Origin: Prevotellaceae bacterium
Lineage (GTDB): Bacteria; Bacteroidota; Bacteroidia; Bacteroidales; Bacteroidaceae
DNA length: 7,482 nucleotides
Assembly: GCA_022508685.1 (NCBI GenBank)
Contig: JAFLUS010000059.1
Location: forward strand, 1,597 to 9,078
Reading direction: 5' to 3'
How positions within the stretch are numbered: position 1 is the first letter of the stretch; every line of letters starts with the position of its first letter. Position numbers and translations under genes: made by a program. Below are positions 1-6,982 of the stretch, in pieces. The notes beneath the pieces are model-generated. The model was not told the origin of the DNA, made no database searches, and worked only from the letters and a program-made list of their open reading frames with translations.

Positions 1-1775
1 TCGTAGCACGCTACACCAACTGTAAGGTAGACGGCTATCCCGCCGACGAAGCAGAAGAAGGCGACATCACTGGTAACATGACTGCACAAGTAGACATGAA
101 CCAAGGCATGGGCGATGAACCCGATTTGGTAGAAGATGCTGACACTTTCGAAGTCACTGCAACTTACGATGCTGACACGAAGAAACTCACTATCTACAAC
201 TTTGCAGAATCTAAACCGATTACGTTCACGGTAGACGTCGAAGCGGCTACGGCTACAGGTGATGCTGACCAAGTGGCATACGTTGAAGACTATGGCGAAG
301 GCTATTTCGTGTCCTACTACTATTACAACATTGAGCAGCAGAACACTGCCGTTACGGCTAAAATCTACAGCACCGACGACAACAAGACGGTTCTCTATGT
401 TGACCCATGGGGTGAAGGAGCCGACTTTGGACCCGACTTTGGTTGGTTCAACATCGTTGCTTACTACAACACTGTCGTAACCCTCGACTTCGCAATCGAA
501 GGTCTGCCCACGAAACCGGCTGACGACGAAGGCGATGCTACGCTCGAAGGTTATTGGAACATTCCGCTCAACGACCACTATGCAGGCGCATGGTCACTCG
601 GTGCATTCACCGGCAAGTACGAAGTGACTGTAGACGGCACGACCGTACGTTTCACTGACACGGAAGACAAGTACGACATGGTGGGTGAACTCACTGCCGA
701 CAACAAGGTCGTATTCCGCAAGACAAGCGTAGGTCGCATGCCTTCGACATTCGTATTGACGCAAGTTCCTTACGTCAACGAAGATGGTACGGACGAGGTT
801 ACAGAACTGACATTCATCGACGCCATCACTGCTACTTACAACGCGAAGGAAAGCACGATTACCTTCCCCGAAAACTGCGGTTTGGCTTATGGTTACTTCC
901 ACAGCGAAAACAGCGAGTTGTTGAGTTATTGGCACGCAGCATTCGACTTCAACGGCGTGGGTACGAAGACCGGTGAACTCCAATCTTCTCTCACGATTTC
1001 CAGTCTGCACCCCGAAATCGACGAAAACGACGTGACGATTACCTTCGACGTTGAAGCCGTTCGTCTTGACTTCGCTTCTGTTGCAAGTTGGAAGGCTCAG
1101 GTAACTGAACACTTCAGCGACGTGGCTGCAGAAAAGAACTGGGACGAAACAAGCATGGTTGACGCAACCGTAGAAGACGGCGTCGGTACTGTCGTACTGA
1201 CCAACATGTCGAACGGCGTACACAACCTCAGCATCGTGCTCATCGCTTACGACGAAAATGGTGAACAAATCATCGCTTCCAACTCGAAGGATGCAGGTAT
1301 CACCGTCGGTCCTGAAATCATGATTCGTGCACCGAAGGCAACGGTTGAAGGCAACAACGTGACCGTAACGTTCGACGCAACTATCTACGGCATCAGCCTC
1401 GACAAGATTGCAAGTTACAAGGCACTCTTCACCGACCTCACGACCGCTACCGACGACTACGCAGGCGACACGACGACGGAAGATGCAACCGTTGAAGACG
1501 GTGTAGCAACCGTTACGCTGACCAACCTCAAGGCAGGCTCGTACGACTACAGCGTGGCTCTGATTGCCTACAACGCCGACGGCGAAGCCATTGCAACATC
1601 CAACACCCTGCAGTTCGTGTTCACGATTGACGTGCCGACAGGCATCAATGGCGTAACCGAAGGTACAGCCGTTCGCTACTACAACCTCCAAGGTGTTGAA
1701 GTGACCAACCCTGCTGCCGGCAGCATCGTCATCAAGGTTGAAGGCAACAAGGCAGTCAAGGTGCTTATCAAGTAA
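1..1775 (+). CDS. Secreted modular beta-rich protein with Ig-like repeats (5'-truncated)
   Basis: The reading frame is open from the first full codon at position 3 and runs to TAA at 1773-1775. The residues before the first ATG (78) look coding, and no signal peptide follows that ATG, so the true start lies left of the window. At least 590 residues are visible. The protein is acidic and rich in T, V, Y and D, typical of exported Bacteroidales proteins. From the left, I see beta-rich modules at about 140-510 and 545-960, each containing a motif like ATYDADTKKLTIYNF or ATYNAKESTITFPE. Two tandem Ig/FN3-like repeats follow at 990-1634, then a short C-terminal tail at 1635-1772 containing YYNLQGVEV and ending KAVKVLIK. 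That tail resembles the terminal domain of many Prevotella/Bacteroides surface proteins and is probably an export or anchoring signal, although it is not the canonical type A sorting domain. No catalytic motif is visible. Function is unknown; surface adhesion or glycan binding is only a guess. A hairpin terminator follows about 26 bases after the stop. Confidence 0.85.
   Translation, partial: VARYTNCKVDGYPADEAEEGDITGNMTAQVDMNQGMGDEPDLVEDADTFEVTATYDADTKKLTIYNFAESKPITFTVDVEAATATGDADQVAYVEDYGEGYFVSYYYYNIEQQNTAVTAKIYSTDDNKTVLYVDPWGEGADFGPDFGWFNIVAYYNTVVTLDFAIEGLPTKPADDEGDATLEGYWNIPLNDHYAGAWSLGAFTGKYEVTVDGTTVRFTDTEDKYDMVGELTADNKVVFRKTSVGRMPSTFVLTQVPYVNEDGTDEVTELTFIDAITATYNAKESTITFPENCGLAYGYFHSENSELLSYWHAAFDFNGVGTKTGELQSSLTISSLHPEIDENDVTITFDVEAVRLDFASVASWKAQVTEHFSDVAAEKNWDETSMVDATVEDGVGTVVLTNMSNGVHNLSIVLIAYDENGEQIIASNSKDAGITVGPEIMIRAPKATVEGNNVTVTFDATIYGISLDKIASYKALFTDLTTATDDYAGDTTTEDATVEDGVATVTLTNLKAGSYDYSVALIAYNADGEAIATSNTLQFVFTIDVPTGINGVTEGTAVRYYNLQGVEVTNPAAGSIVIKVEGNKAVKVLIK
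990..1634 (+). repeat. Two tandem Ig/FN3-like protein repeats
   Basis: Unit 1 spans about 990-1310 and unit 2 about 1311-1634, each roughly 107 residues. They align over their length: DVTITFDVEAVRLDFASVAS with NVTVTFDATIYGISLDKIAS, then SWKAQV with SYKALF, then DATVEDGVGTVVLTNMSNG with DATVEDGVATVTLTNLKAG, then SIVLIAYDENGEQIIASNS with SVALIAYNADGEAIATSNT. The similarity extends to the DNA (for example gcaaccgtagaagacggcgt against gcaaccgttgaagacggtgt), so this is an internal duplication. The alternating hydrophobic pattern and the closing LIAY strand suggest an Ig/FN3-like beta sandwich. The fold is inferred from pattern only. Confidence 0.8.
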
Positions 1776-1801
1776 GCGCAATTCGCATAAACTATCTCAC
1801 G

Positions 1802-1838
1802 AATGGAGTCGTTGCGGTTCGTCCGCAGCGACTCCATT
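1802..1838 (+). terminator. Hairpin, probable terminator of the first gene
   Basis: Arms at 1802-1817 and 1823-1838 form a 16-bp stem around a 5-nt loop (ttcgt). The only irregularity is T1812 opposite G1828, a G-U wobble in RNA. It begins 26 bases after the stop codon at 1775. The T-rich tail is weak (tgttt at 1841-1845), so it may be an inefficient terminator or an RNA 3'-end stabiliser. Confidence 0.7.
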
Positions 1839-1897
1839 GCTGTTTGCCGCATGTAGTTAAAAATTGTAGAAAAGAGTCGCATTCCAAATAATATTGT

Positions 1898-1905
1898 TAT
1901 ATTTG
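1898..1905 (+). promoter_or_regulatory. Bacteroidota-type -7 promoter box for the 712-residue secreted protein
   Basis: TATATTTG matches the Bacteroidota primary sigma -7 consensus TAnnTTTG exactly. It sits 32 bases before the ATG at 1938 and downstream of the preceding hairpin. Transcription would start around 1910-1913, giving a short AU-rich leader of about 25 bases without a Shine-Dalgarno sequence, as is usual in this phylum. I do not see a convincing -33 TTG/TTTG element at the expected spacing (about 1875-1880). Confidence 0.65.
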
Positions 1906-1937
1906 CACGTTGTTATACTTAATCTATTTTTATTCAC

Positions 1938-4076
1938 ATGAAATTTTTTACATTCAAAACGCTTGCGATTTCGCTCGTGACGGCAGTGGGTACACTCACC
2001 ACCCATGCCGCAGGATTTGAAATCGACGGCAACAGCCTGTTGAGCCGTCAGTTGAGAACCGAACATCACGGACGCAAATTCCGCGGTCAGAAACCATTCG
2101 CAGTGAACGATGCCATGTCCTCCACTATCGGACAGCGTCAACTGCCGAACAAGGTGGCGACAAAAGACCCTACCCTGTCGTTCACGTCCCTCCCACAATA
2201 CGACTACATGGAAGGGCCGGACGGCTCCACGTGGTTCTACACGGCAGAATACAAAATTGAAACCATCGAGCACAACCCGCTCTGGACGGAAGAAGTGCTG
2301 AAGGCGTTCACCTTCACCATCTATGACAGTTCGTTCAACGAAGTCGGAAAAATCAGCGACGAAATCCGTCTGGCAGAGAACGAGACACGTGCACGCGAAG
2401 TCGTGCTTGACCCCGCCGTGTCGGCAAAGTTCTTCAACACCGACGACCGCTATGAAGTAATGGTGTTCTTCGTGATGAACACGCCCCAATACGTCAACCA
2501 CTACTACTATAAGGTATATTCCATTGGCGGCGAAAAAGACAACGACGGCAACGACGTCGGCATCGCCACCATCGAAGGTCGCTGCGTGGATGCCACCAAC
2601 GTAGGCAGTGCCGACGAAGAGAATTTCTACTACACCTTCGTCACCGACCCCGTCATCGAATACGATGCAAGTTATGGTTCGTATGTGGACTATCTGAACA
2701 CGCTGACCTACGACCTCCGCACCTACAAGAAAGCAACTGCCGAAGAGGGCCCGAGCCTCATCTTCACCAAAGGCATCTATGGCACGCGCATCCCGGGCGA
2801 CACCACCGACGGCATCTACCTCATCACCAAACCGCTGAACGGCGCGCTCTACCTCATCTACTCCCAATACGAAAAGCCCTACTTCATCGACCCCACAGGC
2901 GGTGCGACTGACGAAAGCGCCACACCCGACAACTCGCTCCTGATTGAAGTCTACTCCACAACGGGCAACACACCCGAAAAATTGTCGACGACGAACATTC
3001 CCGTCGAAAACATCACCGTGGACAATGCGCTCATCTATTCGTTCTACAGCATCGGCAACGTGGCTTGGACGGACGACGTCGACATGACCGTCAACGGCAC
3101 TCCGTCGGCTCCCGCATTCGTCGTGACCCGCTCCTTTGCCAATGCCGCAACCATGGAAGACATTACGTCCAGTTACGACATCTACGCCAACAACGGACAA
3201 TGGCTGAAGAACCTCGCCGTCGACACCGAGCACATCATCGTGTTCGACGCCGTAGACGGCAAGCAACCGCAAATCATGTTCATTCAACCCGACGAGAACA
3301 CGGGCTACCAGTTCACATTTGCCAACCTCTACACGGCTGAAACACTCTTCGCCATTTCGCAACAAAACGACGGCGACCCGCTGACGGCATCGTGCGCTCG
3401 TGCAAAGATGCTTGACGGCTCGTATCAATACGCCTTCGAAATGTCGCACTACGAAGAGGGCGAAGACGGCAACGAATATGCACGCGTAGCATGGTTCGAC
3501 ACCACCGGCAAACTCACCCACATCGACAAAATCAATATGGGAACCAATGTGCAGTATGCCACCGTCAATCTGACCTCCGAAGTGCTCAATCCGCATCTGT
3601 ACGACGCCGACGATGCAATGGAATATGCCATTCTCGTGAAGCGCACACACGGCAATGCCGCAAGAAACGAATTTGTAGTCGTCGATGACAATGGCAACAC
3701 GTTTGCCTCCTTCACGGCTGACGACGGAAAGGGCGACCCCTACATCTACACTGTACTGCCGGGCAACCCCAACCGCCTGATGATGGTCTACAACGCCAAC
3801 GGCCGTTTCAACGTCGACCTCTACGACCTTCCGTTCCTGACCAGCGTACCCACCGGCATCGAGCATCTCAACCATGCCGGCGCAGCAGGCAACCTGCACT
3901 ACGACGGCGCAACGATTGCTGCGGACAACGCCACGATTGAGGTCTACAACTCGACGGGTGCGAAAACGGCACAAGGTCGCAACAGCGTTTCAACGGAAAA
4001 CCTCCCCGCCGGCATCTACATCATCGTGGCAACAGATGCCAACGGCAACAAGACGACGGCAAAAATCCTCCACTGA
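1938..4076 (+). CDS. Secreted protein with T9SS type A C-terminal sorting domain
   Basis: This complete 712-residue protein begins with a Sec signal peptide: MKFF-TFK at the N-terminus, a hydrophobic core (LAISLVTAVGTL), and likely cleavage near THA-A at residue 24-25. The body (about 60-635) consists of recurrent short beta-strand blocks, such as YEVMVFFVMN, GIYLITKPLNGALYLIYSQY, QIMFIQ, YQYAFEMSHYEEG, AILVKRTHG and NRLMMVYNANGRF, separated by acidic turns. This suggests a beta-propeller-like fold, but that is inference. Residues about 640-712 form a canonical T9SS type A sorting domain: ATIEVYNSTGAK, then ENLPAGIYIIVATDANGNK, ending TTAKILH. In known systems this domain directs outer-membrane translocation by the Por machinery and is then cleaved, leaving the cargo secreted or attached to A-LPS. 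No catalytic motif is recognised and the ligand is unknown. The gene has its own promoter box, ends in two adjacent stops (TGA TAA), and is followed by a strong terminator, so it is probably monocistronic. Confidence 0.92.
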   Translation: MKFFTFKTLAISLVTAVGTLTTHAAGFEIDGNSLLSRQLRTEHHGRKFRGQKPFAVNDAMSSTIGQRQLPNKVATKDPTLSFTSLPQYDYMEGPDGSTWFYTAEYKIETIEHNPLWTEEVLKAFTFTIYDSSFNEVGKISDEIRLAENETRAREVVLDPAVSAKFFNTDDRYEVMVFFVMNTPQYVNHYYYKVYSIGGEKDNDGNDVGIATIEGRCVDATNVGSADEENFYYTFVTDPVIEYDASYGSYVDYLNTLTYDLRTYKKATAEEGPSLIFTKGIYGTRIPGDTTDGIYLITKPLNGALYLIYSQYEKPYFIDPTGGATDESATPDNSLLIEVYSTTGNTPEKLSTTNIPVENITVDNALIYSFYSIGNVAWTDDVDMTVNGTPSAPAFVVTRSFANAATMEDITSSYDIYANNGQWLKNLAVDTEHIIVFDAVDGKQPQIMFIQPDENTGYQFTFANLYTAETLFAISQQNDGDPLTASCARAKMLDGSYQYAFEMSHYEEGEDGNEYARVAWFDTTGKLTHIDKINMGTNVQYATVNLTSEVLNPHLYDADDAMEYAILVKRTHGNAARNEFVVVDDNGNTFASFTADDGKGDPYIYTVLPGNPNRLMMVYNANGRFNVDLYDLPFLTSVPTGIEHLNHAGAAGNLHYDGATIAADNATIEVYNSTGAKTAQGRNSVSTENLPAGIYIIVATDANGNKTTAKILH

Positions 4077-4107
4077 TAAGCCGTTCATGAAGATTTCATA
4101 AACTGGC

Positions 4108-4159
4108 GCGAGGGTGTATCGACGTTGAACTATAGATACACCCTCGCTTTTTTGTTTTT
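4108..4159 (+). terminator. Strong intrinsic terminator of the T9SS cargo gene
   Basis: A perfect 13-bp inverted repeat (gcgagggtgtatc at 4108-4120, gatacaccctcgc at 4135-4147) encloses a 14-nt loop. It is followed by a T tract at 4148-4159 interrupted by one G. It lies 31 bases after the stop of the + strand gene and 18 bases beyond the end of the convergent tyrA gene. On the - strand the stem is followed only by a short, weak T-rich stretch, so termination there would be less efficient. No other hairpin is available for the - strand operon inside the gap. Confidence 0.9.
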
Positions 4160-4176
4160 CGCCATTTCGTTTTCCT

Positions 4177-4950
4177 TCAACGGATGTTGGCGCGGATTTT
4201 GGTGAGATAGCGCTGCATCCGTTGTTCGTCTTTCGTGTCGATGATGGCGATGAGTTCCTTCATTTCGGTGCGGATTTGCTCCACTTGCTCCTTTGTGTAT
4301 GGGTTGAAGAGGATTTCGCGAAGGAGCGTGTCGTCTTCGCTGAGAACGCCTTGGGCGATTTTCATGTGGCGCTTGAAGGTGGTGCCGGGTGCGTCTTGGT
4401 GCTTCATGACGGCGGCAAAGGCGAAGGTGGAGATGAAGGGAATGGAAAGGGAATAGGCGACGGTCTTGTCGTGTTCTTCGAAAGTGTATTCGAAGATGTT
4501 GAGCCCGAGCCGTGCATAGAGGTCTTTGAAGAAACAGCGACCCATGTAGTCGCCTTCGTTGATGATGATGGCGTTTTCGTTGGACAGTTTGCCGAGATTG
4601 GCGAAGGTGGGACCGAACATCGGGTGGGTGGAAACGTAGCGGAAACCGCTTTGCTCGTAGAATTCATGGAAGTCGGTCTTGACGGACGAGATGTCGCTGA
4701 GGATGCAGTGTTCGGGCAGATAGGGAATGACTTGGCGGAAGACGTCGAGGGTGTACTTGAGGCTGACGGCATTGATGACGAGTTCGGGACGGAATTCACG
4801 GATTTCGTCGAGGGTAGTGAGCCGCTGCGTGTTGTAGAGGAAGCGCATGCGGCGGGCATCGATGTCGTAGACGGCGACTTCGTGGTCGAAACTGAGGAGG
4901 TCGGTGAAGAATGAGCCCATTTTTCCGGCTCCGAGGATGAGGATTTTCAT
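4177..4950 (-). CDS. tyrA: Prephenate dehydrogenase
   Basis: This 257-residue cytosolic enzyme oxidatively decarboxylates prephenate to 4-hydroxyphenylpyruvate using NAD(P)+, the committed step towards tyrosine. The N-terminus is a Rossmann fold with the dinucleotide loop GAGKMG at residues 7-12. The acidic YDID (28-31) at the end of the second strand favours NAD+ over NADP+, which is inference. Further family motifs are DISSVK (86-91), STHPMFGPT (107-115, with H109) and EEHDKTVAYSLSIP (158-171, with H160 and D161), followed by a helical dimerisation domain. There is no chorismate mutase or ACT domain, so this is a compact monofunctional form; the mutase lies on the fusion protein two genes upstream. 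It starts 14 bases after the stop of the HhH gene and is the last gene of the cluster. No internal promoter is evident, so co-transcription is likely. Arogenate dehydrogenase activity cannot be excluded from sequence alone. Confidence 0.93.
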   Translation of the reverse strand: MKILILGAGKMGSFFTDLLSFDHEVAVYDIDARRMRFLYNTQRLTTLDEIREFRPELVINAVSLKYTLDVFRQVIPYLPEHCILSDISSVKTDFHEFYEQSGFRYVSTHPMFGPTFANLGKLSNENAIIINEGDYMGRCFFKDLYARLGLNIFEYTFEEHDKTVAYSLSIPFISTFAFAAVMKHQDAPGTTFKRHMKIAQGVLSEDDTLLREILFNPYTKEQVEQIRTEMKELIAIIDTKDEQRMQRYLTKIRANIR

Positions 4951-4964
4951 AGGGATGAATGGAT

Positions 4965-5873
4965 TTAGAATTCGATGTAGGGAAGGAGTTGTTCAAGTTC
5001 TTCGGAGGTGAAGATGCGTGTGGCAGCCAGTTGGTCGACTGACGCAATGGGGCCGTAGAGGCGGATGTAGTTCTGCAGGGCTTTGGTGTGCTCGTAGCCG
5101 ATGTAGGGATGGGCTGCCAGTTGTTTGAAGTCGGCTCGGTTGAGATTGATTTTGCGAATGTCGGGTGCTTGTGCAATTTCGAACCATTCGAGGGCTTCTT
5201 CGGGGAAATGGTTGATTTCAAACAGTTGTTCCAATCGTGTGATGCCGCCCAAGCGTTCGCGCAGTCGCACAATCTGTCGGGAATAGTAGGAACCGATGCC
5301 GGGGATGCGTTGGAGCAACGTGGTGTCGGCTGTGTTGGGGTCGACAAGGGTGAGCGTGCGGAATTTGTTGGATGTGTACCGACTGACATGCGTGGTATCG
5401 GTGGCGAACGTGTCGCGCCGATAAGGGGTGCGCGAGGCAGAGCGATAGCGGTTGTCGGGAGGTGCAGCGGTGTCGTGCCGACGGGCGATGCGGATGTAGG
5501 GAAGCAGCGGTTCGATGTCGTCTGCCGTCCAGCCGTAGGTGTCGAGCAGGTCGTCGGGCGAATAGAACCGCTTGCCGGCATTGCGGTAGTTGATGAAGGT
5601 CTGCGCTTTCCTTTCGCTGATGCCCATGCCGACGAGTTGCTCCTTCGTTACCGTGTTGGGGTCGAACGCGGAATACACAGGCGACGCGGGCTGTCCGGAC
5701 TGCACACTGCCGGCTGGCGTTTCGGGCTGTCGGTCAGTGTCGGCCGTTGCGGTTGCATCGGTGCGTCCCAACTGCTTGCCGACGAGGATGCCTATGCAGA
5801 AAATGGCGACGACGGCAAGTGCGACAATCACTCGCCGGTCGGATTTTCTGAAATAGAAATACTCGCGGAACAT
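4965..5873 (-). CDS. Membrane-anchored helix-hairpin-helix (ComEA-like) protein
   Basis: This 302-residue protein has a short cytoplasmic N-terminus (MFREYFYFRKSDRR), one transmembrane helix at about residues 14-32, and a T/A/P/Q-rich linker (about 37-66). Three helix-hairpin-helix modules follow. The first is at 70-115 (FDPNTVTKEQLVGMGI, then KAQTFINYRNAGKRF). The second is at 177-220 (VDPNTADTTLLQRIPGIG, then YSRQIVRLRERLGG). The third is at 242-282 (INLNRADFKQLAAHPYIGYE, then ALQNYIRLYG). The middle module has the best DNA-binding hairpin (PGIG, 191-194). ComEA-type proteins bind double-stranded DNA non-specifically during uptake, but many Bacteroidota HhH proteins of this shape have no tested role, so DNA binding is inferred. 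A basic, low-complexity stretch (130-155) lies between modules 1 and 2. The gene starts 36 bases after the DAHP synthase fusion and ends 14 bases before tyrA, on the same strand. Codons upstream of the ATG offer no alternative in-frame start. Confidence 0.85.
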   Translation of the reverse strand: MFREYFYFRKSDRRVIVALAVVAIFCIGILVGKQLGRTDATATADTDRQPETPAGSVQSGQPASPVYSAFDPNTVTKEQLVGMGISERKAQTFINYRNAGKRFYSPDDLLDTYGWTADDIEPLLPYIRIARRHDTAAPPDNRYRSASRTPYRRDTFATDTTHVSRYTSNKFRTLTLVDPNTADTTLLQRIPGIGSYYSRQIVRLRERLGGITRLEQLFEINHFPEEALEWFEIAQAPDIRKINLNRADFKQLAAHPYIGYEHTKALQNYIRLYGPIASVDQLAATRIFTSEELEQLLPYIEF

Positions 5874-5909
5874 GGGCGCAGAGGTGTCATGCCGTCGCTG
5901 CGGCTGCCG

Positions 5910-6980
5910 TTAATTGCGGTGGATAATCTCCATTTGCTGACGCACGCTCTCCTCGTGGATGGCTTCGAAGATTTGCTTGGTGCAGTTCGCATCGATGCCG
6001 CAGAGCAAACCTTGTGCACCGCGTTTGTCGAGGATTTCTGCATAGCGGCTCGTCTGCACGATAGTCATGGCGTGTTCCTTCTTGTACTGCCCGATTTCGC
6101 GACTGATGCGCATGCGTTTGGCAAGCAACTCAATCAGCGCATTGTCGACGTCGTCGATTTGTCGGCGCAGTGCAGAGATGTTCTCGGTCGTCACGGTTTC
6201 GCCACGCACGACCAACAGATTGAGGATGTACTCGAGAATGTCGGGCGTCACCTGTTGGCTGGCGTCGCTCCACGCGCAATCGGGATTGCAGTGGCTTTCG
6301 ATGATGAGCCCGTCCATGCCGAGGTCCATGGCCTGTTGGCAGAGAGGAGCGACGAGGTCGCGACGTCCGCCGATGTGGCTGGGGTCGTTGAAAATAGGGA
6401 TGTGGGGAATGCGGCGCTTCAACTCAATCGGTATCTGCCACATGGGCAGGTTGCGGTAGATTTTCTTGTCGTAACTGGAGAAGCCGCGGTGGATGGCACC
6501 CAGTCGCGTGATGCCGGCTCCGTTGATGCGTTCGAGTGCGCCAATCCACAGTTCGAGGTCGGGATTGACGGGGTTCTTGACCAACACGGGGATGTCTACG
6601 CCTTTGAGCGAATCGGCGAGGTCTTGCACGGCAAAGGGGTTGGCAGACGTGCGTGCGCCAATCCACAGGATGTCGATGCCGTATGCGAGTGCCAGTTCGA
6701 CGTGGTGGGGCGTAGCCACCTCGGTGGCAGTGAGCATGCCGAGTTCGTCCTTGACGCGCTTCATCCACGGAAGGGCTTTCTCTCCGTTACCTTCGAAACC
6801 GCCCGGCTTGGTGCGCGGTTTCCAGATGCCGGCACGGAAAATGCGGAAGCCGTTGTCGTAGAGTTGGCGGGCGGTGTCCATCACCTGCTCTTCGGTTTCT
6901 GCACTGCAGGGGCCGCAGATGACGAGTGGACGTTTCTGTTCTATTCCGTGAAGATTGAGGGGTGCGAGGTTGAGTTCCAT
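5910..6980 (-). CDS. Bifunctional DAHP synthase / chorismate mutase
   Basis: From the chosen start the protein has 356 residues. The N-terminal domain (about 15-260) is a type I-beta/KDO8P-like DAHP synthase, which condenses phosphoenolpyruvate with erythrose 4-phosphate. Motifs are CGPCSAET (22-29), KPRTKPGGFEG (54-64), IGARTSANP (107-115), VKNPVNPDLELWIGALERI (134-152), HRGFSSYD (164-171), DPSHIGGRRD (199-208) and IIESHCNP (226-233). Expected metal ligands are present: C25, H202, E228 and D239. The C-terminal AroQ chorismate mutase (about 267-356) converts chorismate to prephenate. It retains the basic residues of ALRRQID, KRMR and QYKKEH, an R in SRYAE, and the Q of ESVRQQME. In related fusions the mutase domain can mediate feedback control of the synthase. 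The start at 6980 lies two bases after the TAG of the aminotransferase, and family members usually begin MELE-like, as here (MELNL). An upstream in-frame ATG at 7007 would add nine residues and overlap the neighbour. The gene is annotated variously as aroF, aroG or pheA in relatives, so no symbol is given. Confidence 0.94.
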   Translation of the reverse strand: MELNLAPLNLHGIEQKRPLVICGPCSAETEEQVMDTARQLYDNGFRIFRAGIWKPRTKPGGFEGNGEKALPWMKRVKDELGMLTATEVATPHHVELALAYGIDILWIGARTSANPFAVQDLADSLKGVDIPVLVKNPVNPDLELWIGALERINGAGITRLGAIHRGFSSYDKKIYRNLPMWQIPIELKRRIPHIPIFNDPSHIGGRRDLVAPLCQQAMDLGMDGLIIESHCNPDCAWSDASQQVTPDILEYILNLLVVRGETVTTENISALRRQIDDVDNALIELLAKRMRISREIGQYKKEHAMTIVQTSRYAEILDKRGAQGLLCGIDANCTKQIFEAIHEESVRQQMEIIHRN

Positions 6981-6982
6981 AT

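Noticed and set aside
78..80. ATG at 78 as the true start of the first gene
   Set aside because: The frame is open and coding-like to the left edge, no signal peptide follows this ATG, and an exported protein would need one. The gene is truncated.
594..1781. 395-codon - strand open frame opposite the first secreted protein
   Set aside because: The composition is cysteine- and valine-rich without a motif. It is the complement of a coding frame with clear repeats and a C-terminal tail.
1911..1918. Second promoter-like box (tgttatact) after the -7 element
   Set aside because: It lacks the TTTG half of the Bacteroidota box and would leave almost no leader; TATATTTG at 1898 is the better match.
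1857..3974. Very long antisense open frame (705 codons) on the - strand opposite the T9SS cargo gene
   Set aside because: Its translation is rich in V, R, C and H with no recognisable domain, and it mirrors a well-supported + strand gene that has a signal peptide and a sorting domain. Few TTA/CTA/TCA triplets in the relevant frame of the real gene explain the lack of stops.
4222..4914. 230-codon + strand open frame opposite tyrA
   Set aside because: It is an acidic, glycine-rich translation lacking any family motif, whereas the opposite strand has every expected prephenate dehydrogenase motif.
5874..5909. Possible regulatory hairpin between the DAHP synthase fusion and the HhH gene
   Set aside because: Only a 4-bp pairing (gccg/cggc) with a 6-base loop is visible and there is no T tract, so this is not above chance in GC-rich sequence.
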